NCBI RefSeq assembly: GCF_013343235.1
Contig: NZ_CP040094.1
Coordinates: forward strand, 2,046,501-2,110,500
Direction of reading: 5' to 3'
From: Nostoc sp. TCL240-02
GTDB taxonomy: Bacteria; Cyanobacteriota; Cyanobacteriia; Cyanobacteriales; Nostocaceae
DNA: 64,000 nt
A model generated the notes under the pieces. It ran no database searches. It was not told the origin of the DNA and saw only the letters and a program-made list of their open reading frames with translations. The position numbers and the translations under genes are program-made. Positions within the stretch are counted from its first letter, which is position 1. Each line of letters opens with the position of its first letter. This document shows, one piece after another, positions 1-9,154 of the stretch.

Positions 1-1
1 C

Positions 2-355
2 CTGGGATCGGGTGCTGACTGGCTTGATCGTTATAAGCCCTTCATTGAGGATGGCAAGACGATTGTGGCCAGCCCTCACAAAGTCTATGGGCCGCAAACC
101 AACGATCTCGTTTTGCAACTGCGTAAACGCAACATCAGCAAAGTTATTCTACTCGGAATGTTGGCAAATCTTTGTGTTGAAGCTCACCTACGCGAATTGC
201 TCGAACAGGGATTTGAGGTTCTTGTTGTCAAGGATGCAACAGCAGCCCCTCGGCATCCGCAACTGGGTGACGGCTATAAGGCAGCACTGATCAACTTTGG
301 GTATATCGCCAATGCAGTCCTTTCTACAGACGAAGTTGTAGCAGCAATGCACTAA
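2..355 (+). CDS. Isochorismatase-family cysteine hydrolase, 5' end missing
   Basis: The reading frame is already open at base 2 and runs to a TAA at 355, so this is the C-terminal ~117 residues of a longer gene that starts outside the window. The stretch LLGMLANLCVEAHLREL is the nucleophile-elbow region of isochorismatase/nicotinamidase-like hydrolases: the Cys of NLCVE is the expected catalytic thiol and the preceding residues form the usual non-proline cis-peptide neighbourhood. VVKDATAAPRHPQLGDGY after it is the conserved strand and loop of the same fold. The substrate cannot be told from this fragment. The gene lies just upstream of a GMC oxidoreductase on the same strand, so a shared catabolic role is possible but only inferred. 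Confidence 0.8.
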   Translation: MGSGADWLDRYKPFIEDGKTIVASPHKVYGPQTNDLVLQLRKRNISKVILLGMLANLCVEAHLRELLEQGFEVLVVKDATAAPRHPQLGDGYKAALINFGYIANAVLSTDEVVAAMH

Positions 356-480
356 CGTCAAACTCGTTAATTCTACAACACTCATGCAAACAATGATGAA
401 GTTAACCCTGTACTGCTGGACTTTCTCAAACAGGGAAATTAATCAGCATTCCAATACAAACAACCGAAAAGGAGGATGTC

Positions 481-2064
481 ATGACTCAATATGACTACAT
501 TGTAATTGGTGCAGGTTCGGCAGGTTGTGTAGTCGCCAACCGTCTCACAGAAAACAGTGAAACAACCATGTTATTACTCGAAGCTGGCAACCCAGATACT
601 AAACCGGAGATTCAAATCCCGGCAGAATGCCTCAGCTTACTCGGCTCCGAAGTAGACTGGGCATACTTCTGTGAGCCAGAACCATACCTCAACGATCGCC
701 AAATCTTTTGTCCTCGTGGCAAAGTTTTGGGTGGCAGCAGTTCGATTAATTTCATGATTTATATGCGGGGCAATCATTACGATTATGACCACTGGCAGTC
801 ATTGGGGAATCCCGGCTGGAGTTACCAGGATGTACTGCCTTATTTCAAGAAATCCGAGCATCAGCAACGCGGCGCGTCCGAATACCACGGGGTTAACGGG
901 GAATTGAGCGTGACCGATCTCATTGCCCCTGCTGTGGTATCCCAACGTTTTGTCGATGCAGCAGTGGCAATGGGATATCCCCATAATCCTGATGCCAATG
1001 GGATACAGCAGTCAGGTGCAGGACTCTATCAGTTGACAATCAAGGATGGTAAGCGTCACAGCACCGCAGCCGCTTTCCTCTTACCCATTCTTCAGCGTCC
1101 TAATTTGACTGTAATCACAAAAGCTTTGGTGACTCGATTGTTGTTTGAGGACACGCATACCGTTGGGGTGGAATACCTGCACGAGGGAACACTGCATCAA
1201 GTCAGGGTTAACCAGGAAGTAATTTTAAGTGCTGGCGCGTTCGATTCGCCTAAGCTGCTGATGCTTTCTGGCATTGGGAATGCAGAACACCTGCAAGCAT
1301 TAGGAATTCCGGTAGTAGTTGAGTTGCCAGGTGTCGGTCAAAATCTTCAGGATCACCCTGTCGTACCCGTGGTATACGAAGCAACTAAGGATTTACACAC
1401 TGCCAGCACCAGTAGTATTGCGGAAGCTAGTTTGTTTTTGCATACCCAGGGTAATGTGGATGCTGCACCAGATTTACAGTTTCTCTTCGGCCCAATTGTG
1501 TTTGCACCCTCTGGGTATGCTCACTCTGGTTTAGGATTCACAAGTCTAGTCTGTTTGACCCATCCCCAAAACATTGGAAGTGTCAGTTTGCGTTCATCCG
1601 ACCCCCAAGATACACCGATGATTCGGCTAAACTATCTGCAAAGTGAAGCCGATGTGCAGAAGCTCGTTGCTGGGATTAAATTAATGCGTGATTTGTTCCA
1701 TACAAGTGCCTTTGATGAATTTCGCGGTGAGGAAGTCGCTCCTGGTAAAGATAAGCAGAGCGATGAAGCACTCGTTGCTTATGTTCGAGAAGTTTGCAAT
1801 ACGGTGTATCATCCAGTCGGCACCTGCAAAATGGGTACTGATCCAATGGCAGTTGTAGACCCAGAACTGCAGGTACATGGGGTTGAGGGGTTACGTGTCG
1901 TGGATGCATCCATCATGCCAACAATCACTACCGGAAATACGAATGCACCCACTATTATGATCGGCGAAAAAGCTGCCGATTTAATTAAAGCCGCAGGTGG
2001 TATTTCACAGCCAACATCTTTAGCGATCACCCGGAGCACAGCGCCAAAGGCGATCGCAAGCTAA
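481..2064 (+). CDS. GMC-family FAD oxidoreductase (choline dehydrogenase-like)
   Basis: A 527-aa flavoprotein of the glucose-methanol-choline family, which oxidises alcohols with FAD. The N-terminus YDYIVIGAGSAGCVVANRL is the dinucleotide-binding fold, GKVLGGSSSINFMIYMRG is GMC signature 1 (~residues 80-97), and GAFDSPKLLMLSGIG (~256-270) is signature 2. YHPVGTCKMG near the C-terminus holds the catalytic His, and TTGNTNAPTIMIGEKAAD is the terminal FAD-contact segment. Length fits the family, with ~20 extra polar residues at the end. A strong AAGGAGG ribosome-binding site at 469-475 fixes the ATG at 481. The exact alcohol is unknown; choline dehydrogenase is the nearest named type. It is followed 65 nt later by another flavoprotein on the same strand, so the two may be co-transcribed. 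Confidence 0.88.
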   Translation: MTQYDYIVIGAGSAGCVVANRLTENSETTMLLLEAGNPDTKPEIQIPAECLSLLGSEVDWAYFCEPEPYLNDRQIFCPRGKVLGGSSSINFMIYMRGNHYDYDHWQSLGNPGWSYQDVLPYFKKSEHQQRGASEYHGVNGELSVTDLIAPAVVSQRFVDAAVAMGYPHNPDANGIQQSGAGLYQLTIKDGKRHSTAAAFLLPILQRPNLTVITKALVTRLLFEDTHTVGVEYLHEGTLHQVRVNQEVILSAGAFDSPKLLMLSGIGNAEHLQALGIPVVVELPGVGQNLQDHPVVPVVYEATKDLHTASTSSIAEASLFLHTQGNVDAAPDLQFLFGPIVFAPSGYAHSGLGFTSLVCLTHPQNIGSVSLRSSDPQDTPMIRLNYLQSEADVQKLVAGIKLMRDLFHTSAFDEFRGEEVAPGKDKQSDEALVAYVREVCNTVYHPVGTCKMGTDPMAVVDPELQVHGVEGLRVVDASIMPTITTGNTNAPTIMIGEKAADLIKAAGGISQPTSLAITRSTAPKAIAS

Positions 2065-2129
2065 CACAGAACTGTACAACTTATCTAGCATAAATGTAAC
2101 AATATTTGACTTCAACAAACTCAAAGGAT

Positions 2130-3524
2130 ATGGAAGTGGACACTCAACACTATGACGACATTATTATCGGTGGCGGCAAAGCGGGTAAAACACTAGCACC
2201 AGCGTTAGTTGCTGACGGACGTAAAACCGCTCTGGTTGAACGCAGCTTAAACATGATTGGTGGTGGGTGCATTAATATTGCCTGCATTCCTACTAAAACT
2301 ATGGTGGCAAGTGCTAATGTGGCAAACACAGTGCGAAACAGTGCCGCTTATGGTGTTAAAGCTAATACACCCATCGTTAATTTAGCAGAGGTGATCCAAC
2401 GAAAACGAGCGGTTGTGCAATCTGCGCGGGAAATGAATTTGCACAATCTAGAAACGGCTCTCCATAACAACTTGATCATTGGCGAAGCAAGGTTTGTTGC
2501 TCCCAAAACGATCACAGTAACGACGGCTGAGGGAAATAATCGCTTACTTACCGCCGAACGCTTATTTATTAATACAGGCACACGACCGTTAATTCCATCC
2601 ATTCCCGGACTCACAGAAGTTGAGTTTTTAACGAGTGAGTCGATTATGGAGCTAGAATACCTGCCTGAACACCTGCTCGTTCTCGGTAGTGGCTATATTG
2701 GTTTAGAGTTTGCCCAGATGTTTCGGCGCTTTGGCTCTGGTGTTACTGTCATTGGGCAAAGTGAGCAAATCCTGTCACCGCAAGATCCAGATATAGCGAT
2801 CGCAGTTCAAACACTGCTAGAACAAGATGGTATTGAATTTTTGCTAAAGGCGAAGGTGTTGAGGGTTGATCGCACTGGTAATGAAACCATCCTGCAAATC
2901 CAAGTTGGCGATCGCTCCCTCAGCCTCCAGGGTTCGCATTTGCTCGTCGCCGTTGGTCGTGCGCCCAATACCGAGAGCTTAAATTTAGCTGCTGCTGGTG
3001 TGGCAACCGATACACGGGGATTTATTCAAGTTAGCGATCGTTTAGAGACGAACATTCCGGGGATTTGGGCGTTAGGCGATATCAATGGCGGCCCACAATA
3101 CACCCATATATCGCTCGACGATTATCGCATTATCAAAGCTAATTTAATTGATGGGGGCAACCGGAGTACAAGCGATCGCCTGGTTCCATCTTGTCTGTTC
3201 ATCGATCCAGAACTGGCACATGTGGGTTTGACTGAAACTGAAGCACGGCAACAAGGATATGCCATCCGCGTGGCAAAGGTCGATGCGTCAGCCGTTCCCA
3301 GGGCAAGAACACTGGGTCAAACCGATGGACTGCTGAAGGCGATCGTGGATGCAGATACAGGTCGTATTCTTGGGTGTTCTCTGTTGTGTCATGAAGCAGG
3401 TGAAGTGATTTCAACAGTGCAGATGGTGATGCAAGCTCAGATGCCCTACACCGTTCTGCGTGATGGTATTTTGACTCATCCCACGATGACCGAAGGGTTA
3501 AATATATTGTTTTCCAAGTTGTAA
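2130..3524 (+). CDS. FAD-dependent pyridine nucleotide-disulfide oxidoreductase (mercuric reductase/Lpd-like)
   Basis: Class I flavin disulfide reductase of about 464 aa. The N-terminal YDDIIIGGGKAGKTLAPAL binds FAD. GGGCINIACIPTKT carries the redox-active CxxxxC pair. LVLGSGYIGLEFAQMF is the NAD(P)H-binding Rossmann motif, and GIWALGDINGGPQYTH is the second FAD signature. The C-terminal interface has LTHPTMTEGLN, with the HPTxxE active-site base of this family. The frame is open from a TTG at 2106; the ATG at 2130 fits related N-termini better, although its AAGGA is only about two bases away, so the start is uncertain. There is no lipoyl or heavy-metal domain, so glutathione reductase-like, dihydrolipoyl dehydrogenase-like and mercuric reductase-like activities remain open. 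Confidence 0.85.
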   Translation: MEVDTQHYDDIIIGGGKAGKTLAPALVADGRKTALVERSLNMIGGGCINIACIPTKTMVASANVANTVRNSAAYGVKANTPIVNLAEVIQRKRAVVQSAREMNLHNLETALHNNLIIGEARFVAPKTITVTTAEGNNRLLTAERLFINTGTRPLIPSIPGLTEVEFLTSESIMELEYLPEHLLVLGSGYIGLEFAQMFRRFGSGVTVIGQSEQILSPQDPDIAIAVQTLLEQDGIEFLLKAKVLRVDRTGNETILQIQVGDRSLSLQGSHLLVAVGRAPNTESLNLAAAGVATDTRGFIQVSDRLETNIPGIWALGDINGGPQYTHISLDDYRIIKANLIDGGNRSTSDRLVPSCLFIDPELAHVGLTETEARQQGYAIRVAKVDASAVPRARTLGQTDGLLKAIVDADTGRILGCSLLCHEAGEVISTVQMVMQAQMPYTVLRDGILTHPTMTEGLNILFSKL

Positions 3525-3598
3525 AAAGACAGCAATTGCAGACTCAAGGACTTACCAAACAAACGACATTTCATTCTTGAAGGTCAAGTAGATATAGC

Positions 3599-3859
3599 AT
3601 GATGAGTAAAACATCTAAAGTCGGTATTATTGGTGCAGGTAATGTAGGTGCAAACGTTGCAAATGCTTTAGTTTTACTCGGTAGATGTGTAAGGGTTGTC
3701 CTTTTTGACCATGTGGATGAAACACCTTGGTCAGTCAAAGGGATCAAAGAATGGTTGTGGGTAGTTGCCAATTCTGATTTCTGCCTATTTACTGCTGCTG
3801 ACACTCGTTCCAGAGCCGAATTATCAGCCATTTTAGGGACTGAATATACAGTGGATTGA
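3599..3859 (+). pseudogene. Lactate/malate dehydrogenase N-terminal remnant
   Basis: The first ~35 residues, VGIIGAGNVGANVANALVLL and the strand ending in VVLFDH, are the NAD-binding start of an L-lactate/malate dehydrogenase. Homology stops at once after that Asp and the frame ends at 86 aa with unrelated sequence. The substrate loop and catalytic His-Asp half (about 230 residues) are absent. I read this as a truncated relic rather than a functional enzyme. No insertion sequence is visible at the break. Confidence 0.65.
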
Positions 3860-3952
3860 CAGTGATTGACTTTTTTGCACAAGCACTGCTGGCTAATTCT
3901 AATAAGTATCTGTCTCGCCCATCCCTACTTCCTAAATATTAGACCTGAATCC

Positions 3953-4267
3953 TTACGAAGACTTTTCCCAAAAAGGTTCATCAACCAAAGCAGCGTCATT
4001 TAGTATTGATACATCAGGGAAATAACCTGATTCTCTTTCTGGTGGTTTTACAATTGCTTGATTGTGAATAAAATAGGGGAGATTTAATCGTCTAAACTCT
4101 AAAGTCAATTTAGCCGCCGAAAATCCTTTTATCCTTTCATGTTTCCCCGTAGGCTGTGACATTTCGACAATTTCCCCATTGTGCAATTCATAGCGTACCG
4201 CAGAGTTTTCAGGATACCAGGTAATAAATTCGTCACAGGTAACTATTTTTGGTAAGGCTTGGGTCAT
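3953..4267 (-). CDS. Uma2-family (DUF820) putative endonuclease, truncated
   Basis: 104 aa matching the N-terminal half of the Uma2/DUF820 family, PD-(D/E)XK-fold proteins abundant in cyanobacteria. The visible signature is FITWYPENSAVRYELHNGEI followed by GKHERIKG and FPDVSILND, which holds the first catalytic Asp region. Family members are usually ~180-200 aa and continue into a VEVxS strand with the second acidic residue. That half is missing, and I found no continuation in other frames downstream. It is probably a dead or partial copy. It lies 9 nt after the stop of the kinase gene on the same strand. Confidence 0.6.
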   Translation of the reverse strand: MTQALPKIVTCDEFITWYPENSAVRYELHNGEIVEMSQPTGKHERIKGFSAAKLTLEFRRLNLPYFIHNQAIVKPPERESGYFPDVSILNDAALVDEPFWEKSS

Positions 4268-4276
4268 AATAATTGA

Positions 4277-6157
4277 TTACTGTGGGTTTGCCTTAGTATT
4301 GGGATTCTCTGGATTAGCAGGTTGGTTAGTATCAGGGAGTTTTTGTTGGGTACTCTTCGGATTACCTTGATTTTTTAGTTGAGTTAGTGCCTGTTTTGCC
4401 AGATTTTCGGCTGCTTGTTTAAATAATGGTTCTATTTTGTTTCGCCAGTATTTAGTATTAGGCAATTTTTCTGGATGGTTTCTATAATCTAAAACTTTAT
4501 CCCATTTCCCATCATCTATTGCTTTGTTGATCTCATTAGATAACGCCTCTGCTTTCGCCCAATCGTCCTGCCACTGGGCAATCATTTTGCCCGTCTCTTG
4601 GATACCAGAAGCGGCATTTGCCGGAATTGATTTTAAAAGTGCGATCGCTCCAACTATATCCCCTGAATCATACTTCTGTTTTGCTTGTTCTATAATATTG
4701 GCACTGTTATCAATAGGCTGCGATTTCCTAGCGTCGGGATTTGACCCCTTCGGTTTTTCTGGTAATGGAGTTGCTATATCCCTAGATTTTGCTTTTGGCT
4801 TGGGAGTCGGTCGAGTCGCAATCAGGCTATTATCATTTACTGTGTTAGTTGCAATGCCTTTGTCGCGCAGGCAAGAAGCCCATTCTTGATTATTGGTTAT
4901 CACATCCGAGTGTGCCCAAGCCAAACGACCAGATTTAAGTTTAACTTCTATCCAACCTCGTTTTGTTCGCTTACCAGTCACCTCGAAATTAGTGTTATCC
5001 GCCACTGTTTGCAGAACATTATCAGAATTTATAGAACTAGGTTCAGAACGAATATTAGAATTTCCGACGACAACAGCCGAGCATTTATTTGCTAAAGAGG
5101 TATCCTTACCTGTAAGATTTAAAGCTAAATTTTTCACATTTGGATATACATTTGCTACCAAGGCAGCCGCACCACCAGCTAATAATATGCCAATTAATAT
5201 TGGCCAAGGATCGGATTTACTAGAGTCTCTACGGGCAGGTTTTACAGGATTTGCTGGTGCAACTGCAACCGTTTGCAGCCGAGACACTTGAGGCCGGGAT
5301 TTGGTGGATTCTTGAAGCGGAGAAAGTGTAGGTACTGGATTAATCGCATCTTTACATGCTTGCAGTGCTTCCGTGGCGTTTTGATAGCGGTCTTTGAAGT
5401 GATAACGCACCATCTTCGTCAACACTGCCGCCAATCGGGAGTTTACGGTTACTGATTCCTGCCAAATGATTTCGCCCGTTTCCGGGTCTTCTTGCAATTC
5501 TGTTGCCTGTAATCCTGTTAATGCTTGAATGGCAATGATACCCAGAGAATAAATATCACTGTTGGGGCGGGGTTTTCCTTGCCCTTGTTCTGTGGGCATA
5601 TAGCCAGGAGTGCCGATAACTACTGTGGCAGATCCTTGTCCACCCACTGTTACTAGTTGTGTACGCAGTTGTTTCACCGCCCCAAAGTCTACTAAAACTA
5701 ACTTATTATCTGAGGCGCGACGGATGATATTATCCGGCTTGATGTCACGGTGAATCACACCTTGGCTGTGGACAAATTCGAGAATTTCCAGAACTTCTTG
5801 TAATAGTTGAATTACTTGGCTTTCACTCCAGCGTTTACCAGGTGTAAGTTCTTCAGCTAGGGTATGTCCTTCAATATATTCTTGTACTAAATAAAATTCT
5901 TGGTTTTCATCAAAGTACGCTAGCAGCCTGGGTATTTGGTCATAGTTGCCCAGTTTTTCTAAGGTTTCGGCTTCGCTGTTGAACAGGCGTTTAGAAGTAT
6001 CAAAAACTCTGGGGTCAGTTCCGGGTTTGAGGTGCTTGACAACGCAAATGGGGTTGCCGGGCCGCCTAGTATCTTGAGCAATATAAGTTTGACCAAATCC
6101 TCCCATTGCGAGGACTCGAATTACTTGGTAACGATGGTCTAGTAGCTTGCCGATCAT
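4277..6157 (-). CDS. Serine/threonine protein kinase with SH3-like C-terminal region
   Basis: A 626-aa Pkn2/Hanks-type kinase. Residues ~10-270 are the catalytic domain: a glycine loop MGGFGQTY, the ATP Lys in CVVKHLKP, catalytic loop HRDIKPDNII, DFGAVKQ for the magnesium site, and GTPGYMPTEQ for the P+1 loop. One predicted membrane helix follows (WPILIGILLAGGAAALVANV, ~320-340), putting the rest outside the cytoplasm. The outer part has a bacterial SH3-like domain (SNIRSEPSS to RLAWAHSDVI) and a Gln/Pro/Asn-rich tail after a helical segment. This is a common cyanobacterial sensor-kinase architecture; the ligand and substrates are unknown. It is transcribed divergently from the small gene at 6321. 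Confidence 0.9.
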   Translation of the reverse strand: MIGKLLDHRYQVIRVLAMGGFGQTYIAQDTRRPGNPICVVKHLKPGTDPRVFDTSKRLFNSEAETLEKLGNYDQIPRLLAYFDENQEFYLVQEYIEGHTLAEELTPGKRWSESQVIQLLQEVLEILEFVHSQGVIHRDIKPDNIIRRASDNKLVLVDFGAVKQLRTQLVTVGGQGSATVVIGTPGYMPTEQGQGKPRPNSDIYSLGIIAIQALTGLQATELQEDPETGEIIWQESVTVNSRLAAVLTKMVRYHFKDRYQNATEALQACKDAINPVPTLSPLQESTKSRPQVSRLQTVAVAPANPVKPARRDSSKSDPWPILIGILLAGGAAALVANVYPNVKNLALNLTGKDTSLANKCSAVVVGNSNIRSEPSSINSDNVLQTVADNTNFEVTGKRTKRGWIEVKLKSGRLAWAHSDVITNNQEWASCLRDKGIATNTVNDNSLIATRPTPKPKAKSRDIATPLPEKPKGSNPDARKSQPIDNSANIIEQAKQKYDSGDIVGAIALLKSIPANAASGIQETGKMIAQWQDDWAKAEALSNEINKAIDDGKWDKVLDYRNHPEKLPNTKYWRNKIEPLFKQAAENLAKQALTQLKNQGNPKSTQQKLPDTNQPANPENPNTKANPQ

Positions 6158-6320
6158 ATTCCCTCCTCAGAGTTATTACCTAATTTTCCAGCTAGTAATA
6201 AATATCTCCAAATTTTCTTCAATGAAATCCGCTATCTTGAGAAAAGATTTAGATTAAAAACGCAGCTTTTTTATAAACGCAGACTGTTTATTTTTCTTTT
6301 AGTGCCCCTGTTTATTACCA

Positions 6321-6809
6321 ATGCCACCGAAAATAACAAATCCAGTTGCATGGCAGCAGGCTGAAATCCTCATGCAACCTGCTTTCATTCGCGTTATCGA
6401 TAATATCCGCAAGTCCCTTGATGAATCTTCTTGGACGGGAACTTACCATGATGTCCTGATTTGGCCGCCTAGCACCACTGATGAAATCAAGGCATTGGTG
6501 ACTGAGTTGTTGCAAGCAATGGAAACTGCAACGCCCCAAGAAGCGGATGAAATTAGAGAGACTCTGACTCGTTTGCCGATGCCCCATCCAGGATATCATC
6601 TACGTTTGCAGCGTCAACAGCAAGAAGCGAGTATCGATTTGTGGGAATTGTGTTATGAGGTATGTTTTATTGAATACAGCCCCCAAAAGGAAGCTGCTGA
6701 GATTGATACTAGTTTAATTGATGAACTGGGTGAAGTGGATTGGCTGCGTTTGGATGCTAAAGCAAAGGATTTAGTTGAACAGGCGTTTGCTAAATTGCCA
6801 GAAGGATAA
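6321..6809 (+). CDS. Conserved cyanobacterial hypothetical protein
   Basis: A 162-aa soluble acidic protein with no signal peptide or membrane segment. I do not recognise a named domain. It is mostly helical by composition; noticeable features are HDVLIWPPSTTDEIKALVTE, a short repeat of acidic helices (ATPQEADEIRETL), and the C-terminal LRLDAKAKDLVEQAFAKLPEG. The ATG at 6321 is preceded by a weak Shine-Dalgarno. It is divergent from the kinase and convergent with the next gene. The function cannot be assigned from sequence. Confidence 0.6.
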   Translation: MPPKITNPVAWQQAEILMQPAFIRVIDNIRKSLDESSWTGTYHDVLIWPPSTTDEIKALVTELLQAMETATPQEADEIRETLTRLPMPHPGYHLRLQRQQQEASIDLWELCYEVCFIEYSPQKEAAEIDTSLIDELGEVDWLRLDAKAKDLVEQAFAKLPEG

Positions 6810-6888
6810 ATATTAGTAAAGGCACGGTATAACCGTGCCCTAATTCGCAAAAAGTATTATTTTGAAAGGTTTTTGCTTTACATTAAAT

Positions 6889-7539
6889 TTAATACTGGCG
6901 TAAAATTGCAGACAATGAACTATTTTTACGAAGATCCATTAAGTCTGCTAAAGAATCTGTGCGCGTATCCAAGTGGTGCTTGTGTTCTGCTGGCAGAACC
7001 GTCACCAGATGTTTTACTTTAGGTTGCATCTGCATCATGGGCATCAGTTGTGGCTGTGGCACAAAAATTGGTTGGTTTTTGGGAAGGCGTGGTTCCAATC
7101 TTTGGTACTGGCTTTGTGCCAAGCGTGCCTGATGGCGGTTAACCTGTTTTTGGACTTTTTGCGGTTGCGTTTTCCGGTTGAGCATTTTAAAAACGATCAA
7201 AGAACCACCACCACAACTGAGGACGATCGCAGCTACCATCCATAAAGGAGTAGGATTACTATTCTCAGAGGGCACAGTGATTGGTTCTTCAACAATAACT
7301 GGGATTGTTTCTGGTTCTTCTTGTGCTACCTGTCCAGCATTACCTAAGCTATACAGGGCAAAGGCACCACCTCCTAAAAACATGGCTAAACACCCAGTTA
7401 ACAATAGCCAAGGATGGTGTGTTACCAGATATATCAGAACATTCGAGCTTTGTTTTAATCTCGATTTCCTGTTTGTCAGCTCTGGAGTAGCCCTTCTGAG
7501 TCGGGTTGGCTCGCGCTGTACACTCTGACTTTTTTCCAT
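6889..7539 (-). CDS. Two-helix membrane protein of unknown function
   Basis: 216 aa, basic at both ends. Two hydrophobic helices are visible: WLLLTGCLAMFLGGGAFALY (~43-63) and LWMVAAIVLSCGGGSLIVF (~98-116), separated by a short acidic, Pro-rich loop (EEPETIPVIVEEP). The C-terminal 100 residues are Gln/Pro/Met rich and basic, and probably cytosolic or surface exposed. No family recognised. The gene precedes ddl on the same strand but is separated from it by 200 nt, so co-transcription is not implied. Confidence 0.6.
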   Translation of the reverse strand: MEKSQSVQREPTRLRRATPELTNRKSRLKQSSNVLIYLVTHHPWLLLTGCLAMFLGGGAFALYSLGNAGQVAQEEPETIPVIVEEPITVPSENSNPTPLWMVAAIVLSCGGGSLIVFKMLNRKTQPQKVQKQVNRHQARLAQSQYQRLEPRLPKNQPIFVPQPQLMPMMQMQPKVKHLVTVLPAEHKHHLDTRTDSLADLMDLRKNSSLSAILRQY

Positions 7540-7740
7540 GATTACTTTCAGATTTGTACCCCTCTAGTCAATAAATTGTACTGGAGGAGTCAAGCATCAG
7601 GTATCCGTAACAAAATTTCCGATCCCAGTAGCTTTTTTGTAAAACAGATGCTACTAAATTCGGCTAACTTTTGTCAAAATTGTGTCTTTATTGTGACTTC
7701 TTGCCCTAATGCTCTGAAATCAGTTTGCTTATTTTCTCCT

Positions 7741-8841
7741 TTAACTAGGAGAATACCTTTCAAGAGCAAGTTGAATTAACCGATCAACTAATTCTGGAAA
7801 GGAGACTCCACTATGGGCCCAGAGTTGGGGATACATACTCGTCGCCGTAAACCCTGGCAACGTATTGATTTCGTTAATCAAAACCTCTTGTGTTGCTTCC
7901 ACATAAAAGAAATCTACCCTTGCCAATCCCGCAGCATCAACAGCTGCAAAGGCTTGCAAAGCCATGTCCTGAATTTGACGGGCGATCGCATCTGGAATCG
8001 GTGACGGAATCAGTAAATCTGCTCGACCTTCTGTATATTTAGTTTCATAATCATAAAAATCGCTATCATAACTAATCTCTCCAACGACAGAGGCTTGGGG
8101 TTGATCGTTACCCAAAACGGCGCACTCAACTTCCCTAGCGACGACACCAGCTTCTACCACCAGTCTTCGGTCATAACTGGCGGCATTATCTAAGGCGGCT
8201 TCTAATTCTTGGCGCGATCGCACTTTGGCAATACCCACTGATGAACCCAAATTAGCAGGTTTGACAAAAGCAGGATAACCTAATGCTGCCTCAATGTCAT
8301 CACACAATTTCGGAAACACACAAGGATTAGACCAGACTTGCGCTCTAGTTATCGCTTTGTATTTTACCTGTGCGAGTCCCGCTTGCTCAAAAGCCATTTT
8401 CATCGCAATTTTATCCATCCCCATCGCCGAACCTAACACCCCAGAACCAACAAAGGGGACTTGCATCAAAGTTAATAACCCTTGAATTGTCCCGTCTTCA
8501 CCGTTGGGGCCGTGGAGAACGGGAAACCAAATATCCACTTGGGCAACTTGAGAGAGAGATTCCCACTTGCTTAAGGTTTGGGCTTGAGGGTTGGATGTTA
8601 GATTTCCCTCAGAAGTCGATTGTTCAGCTTCCAGAAGCGGATTGCCTGTTTCTAAAACCTTTTGGGGTGCTTCTCCCGCTAGCCAGCGTCCATCTTTTTG
8701 GATGTAAAAAGGAAGTATTTCGTACTTACTAGCATTTTCTTCTGCACTCAGGGCATTAGCGATCGCCCGTGCTGATTTAATTGAAACTTCATGTTCTCCC
8801 GAACGACCGCCAAACAGTAACCCCACGCGCAGCTTAGTCAT
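7741..8841 (-). CDS. ddl: D-alanine--D-alanine ligase
   Basis: ATP-grasp ligase making D-Ala-D-Ala for peptidoglycan. The N-terminus [19 protein letters not shown] is the Ddl fingerprint. [15 protein letters not shown] is the substrate loop, [19 protein letters not shown] the ATP-grasp core, and [23 protein letters not shown] the magnesium-binding Asp/Glu/Asn region, followed by the usual TSMYPQLW. The frame stays open to a TTG at 8865, but I place the start at the ATG at 8841 because GGAGG sits just upstream of it. That gives 366 aa, the usual size for the long Ddl type. It is essential housekeeping, with no odd residues seen. Confidence 0.95.
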   Translation of the reverse strand: MTKLRVGLLFGGRSGEHEVSIKSARAIANALSAEENASKYEILPFYIQKDGRWLAGEAPQKVLETGNPLLEAEQSTSEGNLTSNPQAQTLSKWESLSQVAQVDIWFPVLHGPNGEDGTIQGLLTLMQVPFVGSGVLGSAMGMDKIAMKMAFEQAGLAQVKYKAITRAQVWSNPCVFPKLCDDIEAALGYPAFVKPANLGSSVGIAKVRSRQELEAALDNAASYDRRLVVEAGVVAREVECAVLGNDQPQASVVGEISYDSDFYDYETKYTEGRADLLIPSPIPDAIARQIQDMALQAFAAVDAAGLARVDFFYVEATQEVLINEINTLPGFTATSMYPQLWAHSGVSFPELVDRLIQLALERYSPS

Positions 8842-8961
8842 TTTCGGTTCCTCCACACTTCTCAAGCAGATAGCGTATCACAACCTACAAAAATTGCCAT
8901 ATTTTTCTATATTATTTTTTTGCTCGTTCAACGAAGAGGCAGGGGGCGTATGAAGAAGAGA

Positions 8962-9041
8962 CAAGGGAGACAAGGACGAGGGGGGACGGAGAGACTTTTT
9001 CAATAATTCCCCCCTGCCCCTTGTCCCCCTTGCCTCCCTTG
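8962..9041. repeat. Imperfect inverted repeat, purine/pyrimidine-rich
   Basis: Between ddl and the potassium-channel gene, a G/A-rich arm (CAAGGGAGACAAGGACGAGG...) faces a C/T-rich arm (...CCCCTTGTCCCCCTTGCC). They can pair imperfectly into a long hairpin. The same G-rich wording recurs across Nostoc-type intergenic DNA. No gene is visible in 8842-9154. Confidence 0.6.
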
Positions 9042-9154
9042 CCCCCAATTAAAACAACCGTGTTGTCAGCTACAGTTATATTCCAAGAAAATGAGCAACA
9101 ATATTGGTAAATAACTAGAAATGCAGCCCCACCTGTAAAAGATGCTGCCGTTTC

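Noticed and set aside
3571..3882. Reverse-strand frame over the dehydrogenase relic
   Set aside because: It is the shadow of the LDH remnant; no recognisable domain and no ribosome-binding site.
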